A stretch of 64,000 nucleotides of DNA from Granulicella sapmiensis (GCA_026225395.1 JAMFSR010000011.1:62001-126000); one strand, 5' to 3'. Positions 42,308 through 51,683 are shown, counted from the stretch's first letter. Translations and numbers: made by a program. The notes: generated from the letters alone by a model not told the origin.

Positions 42308-44011
42308 CTACTTCTTGCACAACTCTTCGAACAACGTGTCGCGATTGGCGAGGGCGTAGCTGTCGATGGCGCCAAGACCGTGCATGTAGAGGAACAACGC
42401 GCCAAGCGCGAACGCCAGCAAGATGGGCAGCAGTAGCCAAAGAGCATTCAGGTACAGGGCGAGAAGCAGGAAGCTTCCACCGATCGCCGAACAGCCGAGA
42501 AGGACGCCGATACTGATGAGTCCGCTGAGCGGTGAGGCCTGTTTGGAGGCTGTGCGGCCAAGGTCGATCTTCTTGGGCGCCATGATCGAACGTCGATTGC
42601 CAAGCGTGGTGGAGAGCATGAGCGTGGCAGCAGCCCAGAGGAATGCGGCAACGATGACCGTTGGGCTTGGTGGAAGAGCGACGTAGCTGATGATGGCGAA
42701 GACCGCGGTGATCTCGATGAAGGCCAGCGCGAAGTTGACGATGTTCTTGGCGAGGAAGACGTCGCGCAAGCGTATGGGAGCCATGAAGTAGAACTGCGCG
42801 CCTGCGCCTTCGAGCCCAAAGGAGTTGTAGGAGAGCGGAGCGATGCCCATGAGCGTATACGCAAGAGCTGCGGGGAAGACCCAACTGGCGTTGCTGCGCG
42901 TGGCTAACTTGCCGGCGAAGATGAAGACGAAGGCGACGGGCGCGATCATGCCGTAGAAGATGCCCGTGTTACGGCGCACCTGCAGGAACTCTTTGCCGAT
43001 GACTGCGGCGATCGTCGAGGGAAGTGTGAAGCCGCGTTGCGAGGAGGTTTGAGGGGTGAGCGTTGCGTGGCGTGCGATGGGCTTGGGTTTGGTGGAGACT
43101 GCGTTGGCTACGTCTGAGAGGTTTTCGCCGCGGAACTCGATGCTCATGCGCCAGGCGAAGATGGCGAAGAAGAACAGGGCGAAGAGGCTGCATCCTGCTT
43201 CGAAGACGAGAAACGTCAGCAGATGGCCTTGGTTCGCGGAGACCAGCGAGGTGGCGATGAGACCGGGAGGAAAGGCTCCGATGATGGGTTGTGCGTGGTG
43301 GTAGAAGGCGACTGCGGCGTTGATGTGGGCCATCGCGTTGGTCGAGTGCTTGTGGTGTCCGTATGCGGGGTTGAAGGTGAAGTTGAGCCACTGAATGCCG
43401 ATGGAGAAGGCGAAGATGCAACCGGTGAAGACTTCGCGGGCGCGGCGGGTGGAGAGCCAACGGTCGACCCAGGCGAAGAGCATGCGAGAGAAGAGTGCGT
43501 TGGTGAGAGCGAAGATGCTCATGCTCGCGAAAGTGTAGAACCAGAGCGAGGGAATCGCCAGAGTGATGCCAGCGGCTGCGGCGAAGGAGAGCAGTGCGCC
43601 GAGGATGTTGGCTGGTGAGAGCAGGCCGAAGAAGAGGCGGATGTTGATGTACGTGCTCATGCGCATGGGGAAGCGGATGAGCTGGGTGGGGTCGAAGACG
43701 GTTCCGGGTTGGCCGATCTGGATGTTGGTGAGCTGGCAGAGAGCGAAGATGCCCCAAAGGACGAGGTCGATGCGGTTGAGATGGCCGGAACGCGCGGCCA
43801 GCATGGCCATGGAGCCGGCGAAGAACATCAGGCCGAACGCTACGCCTGCGAAGAGCAGGTACATCAGGATCTGGCCGACGAGTTCGCCTGCTCCGCCTTT
43901 GCGCTTGAACTGGTTGACCGTGATGCGCCAGCGGAGGCGCGCGATGGCGCTGAATTGCGCGCGGGTTTGTGAGGATGTCCAGTTGCGATTAGGGGCGAGT
44001 TCGTTTGCCAT
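42308..44011 (-). CDS. ABC-2 type exporter, large permease subunit
   Basis: A 567-residue inner-membrane protein with at least ten hydrophobic segments, for example LMYLLFAGVAFGLMFFAGSM near 55, FAAAAGITLAIPSLWFYTFA, IFYGMIAPVAFVFIFAGKLA and LLLPILLAFALGALFLYMHG near the end. The ATPase gene is 69 bp upstream in the same direction, so the two should form an exporter. The permease is about twice the usual ABC-2 size and may have a duplicated transmembrane unit. Substrate unknown. The gap to the ATPase gene contains a GATCCTTCG...CAGGATGAC element. Confidence 0.78.
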   Translation of the reverse strand: MANELAPNRNWTSSQTRAQFSAIARLRWRITVNQFKRKGGAGELVGQILMYLLFAGVAFGLMFFAGSMAMLAARSGHLNRIDLVLWGIFALCQLTNIQIGQPGTVFDPTQLIRFPMRMSTYINIRLFFGLLSPANILGALLSFAAAAGITLAIPSLWFYTFASMSIFALTNALFSRMLFAWVDRWLSTRRAREVFTGCIFAFSIGIQWLNFTFNPAYGHHKHSTNAMAHINAAVAFYHHAQPIIGAFPPGLIATSLVSANQGHLLTFLVFEAGCSLFALFFFAIFAWRMSIEFRGENLSDVANAVSTKPKPIARHATLTPQTSSQRGFTLPSTIAAVIGKEFLQVRRNTGIFYGMIAPVAFVFIFAGKLATRSNASWVFPAALAYTLMGIAPLSYNSFGLEGAGAQFYFMAPIRLRDVFLAKNIVNFALAFIEITAVFAIISYVALPPSPTVIVAAFLWAAATLMLSTTLGNRRSIMAPKKIDLGRTASKQASPLSGLISIGVLLGCSAIGGSFLLLALYLNALWLLLPILLAFALGALFLYMHGLGAIDSYALANRDTLFEELCKK

Positions 44012-44037
44012 GGGAAGCCTCGGCGCTACGGGCGAGA

Positions 44038-44068
44038 AGCAGATCCTTCGCTCCGCTCAGGATGACAA
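44038..44068. repeat. GATCCTTCG...CAGGATGAC element within an operon gap
   Basis: AGCAGATCCTTCGCTCCGCT then CAGGATGAC, matching 11165-11192. It fills most of the 69 bp between the ATPase and permease genes of one exporter, so it would be transcribed. Confidence 0.55.
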
Positions 44069-44080
44069 TTCTTATATTTC

Positions 44081-44890
<810 letters not shown>

Positions 44891-45079
44891 GATGTTTGAG
44901 TGTAACCGACGGGTCGGGGTGGGTACCCCCCTCCCCCCTATGTAGCGGGTATCTTGGGGCTAAGTGGTTTAGAATGTGCGGCCCCGGGGCAGGGGTATCT
45001 CGCAAATATATCTTTCTAAAAGAGTTAGTTGCAAAATATTGCAGCGAAACGGGTTAGTAGACGCACAGCCAAAAGCTTT

Positions 45080-45122
45080 GAACGCAAAGGCCGCGACGGG
45101 AAGCGCGAAGGTTCGCAAAGGG
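45080..45122. repeat. ACGCAAAGG-type element, diverged
   Basis: GAACGCAAAGGCCGCGACGG, GAAGCGCGAAGGTTCGCAAA and GGG. It resembles 2336-2388 and 6405-6459 in its ACGC-AAGG-CGC rhythm. Confidence 0.4.
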
Positions 45123-45303
45123 TTATGTGCGAGTATTTGGGTGGTGTTAATAGAATAGCGAATTGGGTGGGGTAATTATGCCAAGTATTTTGGGGAGAAA
45201 TCGCCTGTGTTTATGGGGGTTTTGGGAGTTTTGCAGAGGCGGGGGGACTTGACAGGATTTTTGGGTGGGACTGCGGGAGCGGTCGTTTGCTACCGCAAAC
45301 GAT

Positions 45304-45344
45304 ACCCCACCCTTCGGCAAAAAACGCCGAAGGATGGGCCACCC
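45304..45344. repeat. CCCCAC...GGGCCACCC hairpin repeat, copy 6 (different stem)
   Basis: ACCCCACC, arms CTTCGGC / GCCGAAG around AAAAAAC, then GATGGGCCACCC. Outer flanks match the other copies, while the stem is wholly different in sequence and still perfectly paired. Confidence 0.65.
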
Positions 45345-45367
45345 GAGGGGTGGCCGGTGATGGCGGA

Positions 45368-45694
45368 TTACATGGCGGGAGGGTGGTGGGGGTCGATGGG
45401 GGTGTGGGGCTTGGCTTCGCTGGGGTTTACGAGGTCGCGGAGCTCTTTGCTGGGCTTGAAGTAGGGGACACGCTTGGCCGGGACCGAGACGGATGCGCCG
45501 GTCTTGGGGTTGCGACCGGTGCGGGGCTTGCGCTGGCGGGTACGGAAGCTTCCGAAGCCGCGGACCTCCACCTTGTCGTCGGCCTTGAGGGCGGCGATGA
45601 CGGAGTCGAAGAGAGTGTCGACGATGACCTCGCCGTCACGGCGGGTGAGGTCTCCAAGGGAAGTAACGTGATCGACGAGTTCGGCTTTCGTCAT
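45368..45694 (-). CDS. HU/IHF-family DNA-binding protein
   Basis: A 108-residue nucleoid protein. MTKAELVDHVTSLGDLTRRD is the N-terminal helical pair, VEVRGFGSFRTRQRKPRTGR and NPKTGASVSVPAKRVPYFKP are the beta-arm region with the DNA-intercalating proline, and KELRDLV is the last helix. A 16-residue Pro/His-rich tail (EAKPHTPIDPHHPPAM) extends beyond the usual end. It bends or compacts DNA as a dimer. It is monocistronic, with the promoter expected in the region after 45695. Confidence 0.92.
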   Translation of the reverse strand: MTKAELVDHVTSLGDLTRRDGEVIVDTLFDSVIAALKADDKVEVRGFGSFRTRQRKPRTGRNPKTGASVSVPAKRVPYFKPSKELRDLVNPSEAKPHTPIDPHHPPAM

Positions 45695-46019
45695 GCTTTT
45701 CAGGCTCCGTTTTCTAGAGTGCCAGTAGATCCAACCGGGTGCGGCTGGGGGAGTACTGCCAGCGGTTCCAGTTTATGTCATTTTCACAGCGTGTCCGCCG
45801 TGGGTTGAAAGAGCAGTGACCCGGGTTCCCAGCTGTCCGCGGTGTCGGAACTGGGACTCATAGAAGTAGACGTCGCAGGGGCCGAAATAGTTGGGCGAGA
45901 ACCGCTAACAGTTGCTAGAAAAGAAGATGCGGGGATTTTGAGAAAGATTCAGTGTCGTTAAAGCGACAGGGCCGCGCCTTGGTGCGTGCGGGCCCTGGGT
46001 TAATGAGACGCTCCTTGAT
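45695..46019. other. Intergenic region upstream of HU gene
   Basis: 325 bp between two leftward genes. It must carry the HU promoter and the 3' end of the NHL lipoprotein transcript. A TCCCAG / CTGGGA hairpin (45827-45856) and the terminator-like hairpin at 45967 are visible. No gene is convincing; a structured RNA in 45740-45900 cannot be excluded but matches no family I know. Confidence 0.45.
45967..45997 (-). terminator. Possible terminator of the NHL lipoprotein gene
   Basis: CAGGGCC / GGGCCCTG stem, extended by GCGC/GCGT pairs, about 23 bp after the leftward stop codon at 46020. The following T run is short, so termination may be partial. Confidence 0.4.
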
Positions 46020-48059
46020 TTAAGGCTTGGAGGCCGGGGTTCCGTAGGGCGAGAGCAGGTTGGCGACGATAGGCGTGACGACCGGGGTTGCGGCGCCGAT
46101 GAACTCGGTGACGACGCTATTTGTGTTGTTGGTGACCCAAACGTTGCCGGAAGGGTCGATGGCGATGTCAGTGGGCGTGTTGAGGCTGGTGGTGGGAGTG
46201 GCGGTGGTGGTGCCGGCAGCACCGGTGAAGCCAGTGCTGGTGCTGATAAATGTACCGCTATTCGAGATTTCGGCGAGGCTATTGTTGCTGCTGTTCGTAA
46301 CCCAGGCGTTGCCGGCGCCATCGAACGCAATCCCAGCTGGCCCAAACAGGCCCGTATAACTTACGGGAGATCCGTCGGTATCCGAGAACTTAGAGATCGT
46401 GTTGCCTGTGTTGTTGGTGACCCAAATGTTGCTGGATGGGTCCAGCGCAATTGCGGTAGGGTTCTTTTCCGAAAGCGTGTATCCGTATCCTTTGGTGCCG
46501 GAGCCATAGGTAACAGAGCCTGTTTGAGAAAATTTGAAGACGCTTCCCTTGCTGGCACTGGCTACATCGTTGGTGACGAGGATGTTGTTGCTCGCATCGA
46601 CGGCGACGCCGTAGGAAGATATCAGGTTTGTCGCGGGGAAGCCGATGTCGCCGGTCAGGTCCGCACCGCTGCTCGAGAACTCATTGACGATACTGAATTG
46701 CTGGCTGACCCAGACATTGCCTGACTTATCGATGGCAACGCCGGTGGCCTCGTTACTAGCGTCGTTGCTATAGCCTGCATAACCGTCCGGGCCAATCGTC
46801 GTGCCTGAGATTGGAATGGCGCTTGAGTTCAATTCGATCAGCGAGCCGCCTTCGTCTGCGATCCAGGCGTTGCCTGAGGTGTCAATGGCAATGCCGTTGG
46901 GATCGATGAAACCATACACCGCGTCGCCCTCGGTTGCCAGTAAAGCGCCAGCCGGCGAGAGTTTGGTGATGCCGTCGTTGAAGTTTGCGATCCAGGCGTT
47001 GCCGGAGGCATCGATAGCGATTCCGGTGGGGTTTGCCAGGCTGGCATTGGTGTAGTTGATGGCGATGGTGAAGTCGTTGGGCGCCGAGGAGAGGATCGGG
47101 CTTCCGAAGGCGGGCGAAGAGCCGGCGTTTCCGAAGATTGCTGCGATGTTTGCGGTGGGGTTGTGGGCGATGTTGATGGCTACCTGGTTGGTGTCGGTGG
47201 GTGTGGTGCCGGTGGTGCCGCCGCTTTTGGCGTCGCTGAGGAGGGTTGCGCAGCCTGCTGAAGTGGGGCCGGTGGAGTTGACGCAGGCGGCGAGCGAGTT
47301 GGCTATGGAATCGATTTCGTCGGCCGGGACGGCGCCGTTGCCTGCAACTGTGGAGGTGCGCGCCGTGGCGGTGGAACCGTTGGCGATGTTGTACATGTTG
47401 GCGGCGTTGTTGGCGGCGTTGAGGATGCCGGTTTTGGCCAGGGTGGTGTTGGCGCTGCCGAGGTGGAACTCGTCCGCTCCCCAGAAACCTGCGAAGGCGT
47501 AGGCTGCGGCGACGGTGGAAACCTCGTTGGTAAAGACCTGAGAGTTGGCGGGAACCAGGCTGAGGCCGCTGCCGGTGGTGATGCAGGTGCCGAGCACGGA
47601 CATTTCGCCAGCGGCGGTGTTGAGGGGATTAGAGACGTTGCCGGGCCGGCCGCTGAGCGAGACGAGGATAACTTGTCCGCCGGGGGTGCAGCTATACTGC
47701 GCGCGCTGGAGGGAGTAGAAGCCGGAGTTGTTGGTGGCGACGTAGTAGAACCCGTTGCTGCCGGCGACGTTGCTGGAGATACAGCCTGCGATCGCACCGG
47801 AGCCCGTGGGGCAGGTGTAGTCCGCGATCAGGCTGGTGACCTGTGTGCCGTAGCCGGTAGTGGAGGCTTCCACCAGGTAGATTTGTGCGCCGTAGATGGG
47901 GCTTTGGCCGCCATATGCAGTGCCGGTGAAGCCTACGCCTTCGACGAGGGGCGAGGGTTCCGGCTCGTAGGTGTCCGGCGCGAAGCTGGTGGAGCAACCG
48001 GATACGGAGAACAGAGTGGGAAGAAGAAGTAAAAGTGGAAGAAGCTTTTTCATGCGCAT
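46020..48059 (-). CDS. NHL-repeat lipoprotein
   Basis: A 679-residue exported lipoprotein. The signal MRMKKLLPLLLLLPTLFSV ends in a lipobox SVSGC (Cys22). A beta-rich domain of about 280 residues follows (FTGTAYGGQSPIYGAQIYLV looks like a carboxypeptidase-regulatory type start). Then come at least six NHL-type propeller blades with the repeating GIAIDASGNAWIAN, GIAIDTSGNAWIAD, GVAIDKSGNVWVS, GVAVDASNNILVTN, AIALDPSSNIWVTN, GIAFDGAGNAWVTN and DIAIDPSGNVWVTN pattern. The fold resembles the virginiamycin B lyase propeller, but catalytic activity is doubtful. The start at 48059 (AGAGG 7 nt upstream) or 48053 gives the lipoprotein signal. Such proteins are numerous in Acidobacteriota; role unknown. 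Confidence 0.85.
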   Translation of the reverse strand: MRMKKLLPLLLLLPTLFSVSGCSTSFAPDTYEPEPSPLVEGVGFTGTAYGGQSPIYGAQIYLVEASTTGYGTQVTSLIADYTCPTGSGAIAGCISSNVAGSNGFYYVATNNSGFYSLQRAQYSCTPGGQVILVSLSGRPGNVSNPLNTAAGEMSVLGTCITTGSGLSLVPANSQVFTNEVSTVAAAYAFAGFWGADEFHLGSANTTLAKTGILNAANNAANMYNIANGSTATARTSTVAGNGAVPADEIDSIANSLAACVNSTGPTSAGCATLLSDAKSGGTTGTTPTDTNQVAINIAHNPTANIAAIFGNAGSSPAFGSPILSSAPNDFTIAINYTNASLANPTGIAIDASGNAWIANFNDGITKLSPAGALLATEGDAVYGFIDPNGIAIDTSGNAWIADEGGSLIELNSSAIPISGTTIGPDGYAGYSNDASNEATGVAIDKSGNVWVSQQFSIVNEFSSSGADLTGDIGFPATNLISSYGVAVDASNNILVTNDVASASKGSVFKFSQTGSVTYGSGTKGYGYTLSEKNPTAIALDPSSNIWVTNNTGNTISKFSDTDGSPVSYTGLFGPAGIAFDGAGNAWVTNSSNNSLAEISNSGTFISTSTGFTGAAGTTTATPTTSLNTPTDIAIDPSGNVWVTNNTNSVVTEFIGAATPVVTPIVANLLSPYGTPASKP

Positions 48060-48497
48060 CCTTGTGCCTCTTTTCGGGCGCTCGACGCTCAAATGCTCGA
48101 AAGATTGCGATGGAAATAATTTGCTGTGTTAACGCAAGAATACAACGTTTGGGGGATATTGAGCGAAAAAGGATTGTTTGAAGTTGCGTCCCGGTCTGGA
48201 AATGGATTGGGGTTGGTGAAATTAAATTGGTAGGGCGGTAAGACCAAGTGGAGGCGCGAAGGCGGGTTCACGAGGCATTGGGCTCAGCGGAAGGCAGAAG
48301 CAGATTCCCTGCGAGAGTGGAAGAAAAAAAAGGCAAGGGCAGCTACAGGTTTCTCGCTGTGTTGTTGCATGACGAACAAAGAGGGGTGAAGAGAAAGGTT
48401 ATGCGAAGTTTTGAGTCGAAATGGTGCTGTTTGAACGTCCAATGAATGGCGTATCATTGGGCTCGGTTTTGTGTGTTCCTGCCTGCCGATCTGAGGT
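48060..48497. other. Divergent intergenic region, NHL lipoprotein - glycosyltransferase
   Basis: 438 bp. AT-rich near 48095-48170, where the leftward lipoprotein promoter should be. 48290-48350 resembles the local GCAGATTCCC...GGCAAGGGCA repeats in a worn form. A short plus-strand frame at 48248-48445 has an unlikely composition. No gene is called. Confidence 0.5.
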
Positions 48498-49346
48498 ATG
48501 TCGATGGAGCTAGGCGGATTGGAAAGGTTTCAAGAAGGTATGGCGCATCCTGCACTGAGCATTGTGATTCCGGCGTACAACGAATGCGCTCGTATTGAAG
48601 GCACGCTTGAGCGCGTGATGAGTTGTGTCCAGGAACGGGGATGGGATGCGGAAGTGCTGGTGGTCGATGATGGGTCGACGGACGAGACTGTGGCTGTGGT
48701 GCAGCGGTGGATGGAGACGCATGACCGGTTGCACCTGGTAAAGAATGCAGGGAACCGCGGCAAGGGCTACTCCGTGCGGAACGGGTTGCTGCAGGCGGCC
48801 GGCGATGTGGTGATGTTTACCGATGCTGACTTGTCGGCACCGATGGAAGAAGCCGAGCGGCTGGTGGAGGCGATTGAAGAAGGCGCCGATGTGGCGATCG
48901 GGTCGCGGTGGCTGGATAAGCAAAAGCAGACGGTGCATCAGCCGCTGTACCGGCGGTTCTTTGGGCGGTGCTTCAATAAGGTGACCAAGGTGGTGATCGG
49001 GTTGCCGTTCCAGGATACGCAGTGCGGATTCAAGGCTTTCCGGCGAGATGCGGCGCAGACGATCTTCCGGCTGCAGACGATCGAGCGGTGGGGCTTCGAT
49101 CCGGAGATTCTGTTTATCGCGCGGAAGCTGAAGTACAAGATCGTGGAAGTGCCGGTGACATGGGGGCATGATGAACGCAGCCGGATGAGCTATCTGAAGG
49201 ACGGCATGAAGATGCTCGAAGAGATGGCGCAGATCCGGGCGAACTCGTTGCGGGGCCGGTATGACGCGGCGATCGCGGCGATGAAGGATACGAGCAAGAT
49301 GGTGACACCGCAGGTGGAGCGGGTGGAGCACGTCGAAGCACGGTAG
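48498..49346 (+). CDS. Family 2 glycosyltransferase (dolichyl-phosphate glucosyltransferase-like)
   Basis: A 282-residue GT-A enzyme resembling dolichyl/polyprenyl-phosphate beta-glucosyltransferases. Seen in order are LSIVIPAYNECARI (about 20-33), VLVVDDGSTDET (nucleotide-sugar site), GKGYSVRNGLLQAAGD, the DxD-type FTDADLSAPMEE (about 107-118), AIGSRW, and QDTQCGFKAFRRDAA (acceptor region). There is no membrane segment, unlike eukaryotic relatives. It likely moves a hexose from a nucleotide sugar to a lipid carrier for envelope glycans. The ATG at 48498 is used; an ATG 14 codons later, directly before HPALSIVIP, is also possible. Confidence 0.85.
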   Translation: MSMELGGLERFQEGMAHPALSIVIPAYNECARIEGTLERVMSCVQERGWDAEVLVVDDGSTDETVAVVQRWMETHDRLHLVKNAGNRGKGYSVRNGLLQAAGDVVMFTDADLSAPMEEAERLVEAIEEGADVAIGSRWLDKQKQTVHQPLYRRFFGRCFNKVTKVVIGLPFQDTQCGFKAFRRDAAQTIFRLQTIERWGFDPEILFIARKLKYKIVEVPVTWGHDERSRMSYLKDGMKMLEEMAQIRANSLRGRYDAAIAAMKDTSKMVTPQVERVEHVEAR

Positions 49347-49414
49347 AGCCATACAGCAGATTATGCGAGTGGGTCGGTATTACCTGTCGCTTACTAAAGA
49401 GTGCGAAGGTAATC

Positions 49415-49442
49415 TTGCGTTTTGCGGAAGTGTGGCTATACT
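49415..49442 (+). promoter_or_regulatory. Possible sigma-70 promoter upstream of the small genes
   Basis: TTGCGT, 16 bp, TATACT in a locally AT-richer stretch, about 140 bp before the small gene at 49583. The -35 matches at four of six positions. Confidence 0.35.
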
Positions 49443-49582
49443 TTTCCACAAGTTACCTGTTTTCTTTTATGTATTTTGCGCGGCCTGAGGCATGCGGGAG
49501 TTTCTGCGTGTATTCGGTCGCGGCTTCTCTGTCTGTGAAATTTCCCGGGCCATTGATCAAAATTCGATTTGAGGAATGACCT

Positions 49583-49765
49583 ATGAGCAAGGCTATTCGT
49601 GTGACGTTGGTGATTGTGGCTGTGATGTGCGTGCCGGCGTTGATCTATCCGGAGCTGGGGATGACTACCTCGCCTGTGAGCCCGCTGGCGGTGATGTTTA
49701 TTTGTGGGTTGGGTGCGGTGGTGTGGCCTTCTTCCAAACCCAGGAAACCCAGCCGGGAGCGGTAA
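49583..49765 (+). CDS. Small membrane protein, 60 aa
   Basis: A 60-residue protein with GAGGAA 8 nt before the ATG. It has two hydrophobic segments (IRVTLVIVAVMCVPALIY and VSPLAVMFICGLGAVVW) and a basic tail (KPRKPSRER), so it should be a hairpin membrane protein with its C-terminus in the cytoplasm. No family is recognised. It lies 100 bp before the RHH-like gene, possibly in the same unit. Confidence 0.55.
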   Translation: MSKAIRVTLVIVAVMCVPALIYPELGMTTSPVSPLAVMFICGLGAVVWPSSKPRKPSRER

Positions 49766-49844
49766 CGGCGGGTGGAGGCTGCTTTTGGGCGGCATTTTGA
49801 GAAAACCTGACATGGAGTTTCGGGTCGGTCTTTGTCGGGCTTAT

Positions 49845-49863
49845 TACCATGGTACATTGGTAC
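49845..49863 (+). promoter_or_regulatory. TACCATGGTA palindrome with TGGTAC direct repeat at a gene start
   Basis: TACCATGGTA (49845-49854) overlaps two TGGTAC units 8 bp apart (49850 and 49858), ending 1 bp before the start codon of the RHH-like gene. The size and place suit an autoregulatory operator, but this is inferred from pattern only. Confidence 0.3.
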
Positions 49864-49864
49864 G

Positions 49865-50128
49865 ATGAAAGATGGGAAGAAGCTGGTTGAGGTTGAACGC
49901 GTGCAGACGGGCGTTCGGATGGAGAAGCGGCTGGTGAAGGTGCTGAAGGCCGTAGCAGAGTTGAAGGACATGACGCTGGGCGATCTGCTGGAGGGGATTG
50001 TGCTGCATGCGTTTGAAGGCAAGGCAGCGTTTTCGGCAGGGACGCTGAAGGAGATTGCGCAGTTCCGGGAGATCTATGGGCTGAAATTGCGAGCTGGCGA
50101 TAGCCATCGGCTGAAGGAGAAGGAATGA
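49865..50128 (+). CDS. Ribbon-helix-helix-like small protein, 87 aa
   Basis: An 87-residue protein. The stretch VEVERVQTGVRMEKRLVKVL, then KAVAELKDMTLGDLLEGIVL, looks like a ribbon-helix-helix DNA-binding fold (a beta-strand with alternating residues, then two helices, as in MetJ/Arc-type and CopG-type proteins). This is my reading of the pattern, not a family match. The stop overlaps the start of the next gene (ATGA at 50125), so the two are translationally coupled. The ribosome binding site is weak; a TTG at 49832 would add 11 residues. Confidence 0.6.
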   Translation: MKDGKKLVEVERVQTGVRMEKRLVKVLKAVAELKDMTLGDLLEGIVLHAFEGKAAFSAGTLKEIAQFREIYGLKLRAGDSHRLKEKE

Positions 50129-50694
50129 GAGCGACGATGCTGGTTGCGGGATTGGTTGTGACGATAGGAGGAATGGCGGTGAGCCAGGTGAAGGCGAGTT
50201 CGATGGAGGCGGCTGCTCCGGTGAGGGTGAGCAACCGGTTTGAGTTTATGGTGGAGGCTCCGATGGAGCGGGCGGCGCCGCTGTTTGGGCCAGAGGGAGA
50301 GCGGTGCTGGGCGGGTGAGCGATGGGATCCGAAGTTTGTGTATCCGCAGCCGGCGAAGGACCAGCAAGGGGCAGTGTTTACGGTGCTGCATGGAGGGCTG
50401 AAGAGCGTTTGGGTGAATACGGTGTTCGACCTGGCGGGTGGGCGGATGCAGTATGTGGCGATGGTGCCGGAGGCGATGGTGTCGACGATCGATGTGCGGT
50501 TGCGTGCGGCGGGAACAAAGGCGACCCGGGTGGAGGTGGGTTATGTGCGGACGGCGCTGGATGCGGAGTTGAATGCGCATGTGACGGCGCTGGGAGCGCA
50601 GGATCGTGAGAGCGGACCGGAGTGGGAGAAGGCGATTGCGGAATGTTTGGCGAAGCAGGGTGCCGGGGGTTCCTGCTTCGCGATTGACCGATGA
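50125..50694 (+). CDS. Exported SRPBCC-like hypothetical protein
   Basis: A 189-residue protein with a signal peptide (MRATMLVAGLVVTIGGMAVS, then QVKAS). The mature part has a START/SRPBCC-like pattern: NRFEFMVEAPMERAAPLFGP, GERWDPKFVYPQPAKDQQGA, VFTVLHGGLKSVWVNTVFDL, YVAMVPEAMVSTIDVRLRAA, TRVEVGYVRTALDAELNAHV. This is the usual SRPBCC order for small-ligand binding, but the family is not certain and exported members are uncommon. It is coupled to the RHH-like gene upstream by a 4-bp overlap. Confidence 0.6.
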   Translation: MRATMLVAGLVVTIGGMAVSQVKASSMEAAAPVRVSNRFEFMVEAPMERAAPLFGPEGERCWAGERWDPKFVYPQPAKDQQGAVFTVLHGGLKSVWVNTVFDLAGGRMQYVAMVPEAMVSTIDVRLRAAGTKATRVEVGYVRTALDAELNAHVTALGAQDRESGPEWEKAIAECLAKQGAGGSCFAIDR

Positions 50695-50753
50695 TGAGTG
50701 GGGCTCGTGCGAGAATGGCGATGCTGCATTTTCATAGGTGAGGTGTCACGGGG

Positions 50754-51683
50754 TTGTTGCGCTCTTTTTTTATCGCTTTGTCGAGGAACAAGGCCTTCCG
50801 CGCGTTTGGTGAGCGGTCGCCGATGGGGCGGCGTGTTTCGCGGCGGTTTGTGGCGGGGATGTCGGTAGAGGAAGCGATTGCGGTGGCGGCACGGCTGAAC
50901 AGCGAGGGGATTGAGGTTTCGCTGGATTCGCTGGGTGAGAGCGTGATGCAGGTCTCGCAGGCGGAAGAGAGTGCGGCGATCTATCACCGCTTGCTGGGTG
51001 AGATTGCGGCGCGGAAGCTGAAGGCCAATGTGAGCGTGAAGCTGACGCAGATGGGGATGGATATCGGCGGCCTGGGCGCAGGGCCGGAGTTGGCGGAGCG
51101 GATTGTGGGCGAGCTGGTGGAGCATGCGGCTTCGATCGGCAGCTTTGTGCGGATCGACATGGAGGGCTCGGAGTACACCGAGGCCACGATAGCGATGACC
51201 GAGCGGCTACATAAGACGTGGCCGGGAGCGGTGGGGACCGTGTTGCAGGCGTATCTGTACAGGACGGCCGAGGATGTGGAGCGGCTGGTGGAGCAGGGGA
51301 TCCGGATTCGTCTTTGCAAAGGCGCTTATAAGGAAGGCGCGGAGATTGCGTATCCGGCGAAGGCGGATGTGGATGCGAATTATGTGAAGCTGATGCGGCG
51401 GCTGGTGACGAGCGGGGTTTTCTGCGGGATCGCTACGCATGATGAGGCGATCGTGGAACAGATGCTCCGGTTTGTGACGGAGGCGGGCGTGGATAAGGGC
51501 GCGTTTGAGTTCCAGATGTTGTATGGGGTGAGGCGAGACCTGCAGCGGCTGCTGGTGGCCGAAGGATTTGGGGTGCGGGTGTATGTGCCGTTCGGAGCCG
51601 AGTGGTATCCGTACTTTATGCGCAGGCTGGCGGAGCGGCCGGCGAATGTGCTGTTTTTGGCGAAGAACTTCTTTAAGAATTAG
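50754..51683 (+). CDS. Proline dehydrogenase (monofunctional)
   Basis: A 309-residue FAD enzyme that oxidises proline to pyrroline-5-carboxylate, of the short monofunctional type (Bacillus FadM/PutB-like). Motifs visible are VSVKLTQMGMDI (near 95), RIDMEGSEYT, RIRLCKGAYKEGAEIAYP, GIATHDEAIVE, FEFQMLYGVRRDLQRLL and the C-terminal YFMRRLAERPANVLFL. It starts with TTG at 50754, preceded by GAGGTG 8 nt upstream. The partner P5C dehydrogenase is not encoded in the window. Confidence 0.92.
   Translation: MLRSFFIALSRNKAFRAFGERSPMGRRVSRRFVAGMSVEEAIAVAARLNSEGIEVSLDSLGESVMQVSQAEESAAIYHRLLGEIAARKLKANVSVKLTQMGMDIGGLGAGPELAERIVGELVEHAASIGSFVRIDMEGSEYTEATIAMTERLHKTWPGAVGTVLQAYLYRTAEDVERLVEQGIRIRLCKGAYKEGAEIAYPAKADVDANYVKLMRRLVTSGVFCGIATHDEAIVEQMLRFVTEAGVDKGAFEFQMLYGVRRDLQRLLVAEGFGVRVYVPFGAEWYPYFMRRLAERPANVLFLAKNFFKN

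Larger units (their letters stand above)
44891..45367. other. Gene-free region between ABC operon and HU gene
   Basis: 477 bp with a C-rich tract near 44925-44940, an AT-rich stretch (AAATATATCTTTCTAAAAGA near 45003), a diverged ACGCAAAGG-type element (45080-45122) and a CCCCAC...GGGCCACCC hairpin repeat (45304-45344) next to the end of the HU gene. No credible gene is seen. Confidence 0.6.

Noticed and set aside
45740-45900. 6S or other structured RNA upstream of HU
   Set aside because: A few short inverted repeats are visible, but neither a long interrupted stem nor a known conserved sequence could be recognised.
48248-48445. 65-codon plus-strand frame before the glycosyltransferase
   Set aside because: Composition is unlike a protein, it crosses a worn repeat and lacks a good start context.
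49583-50128. Toxin-antitoxin pair of the 60-aa membrane protein and the RHH-like protein
   Set aside because: They are about 100 bp apart, not overlapping, and the RHH-like gene is coupled to the exported SRPBCC-like gene instead. Not excluded, but unsupported.
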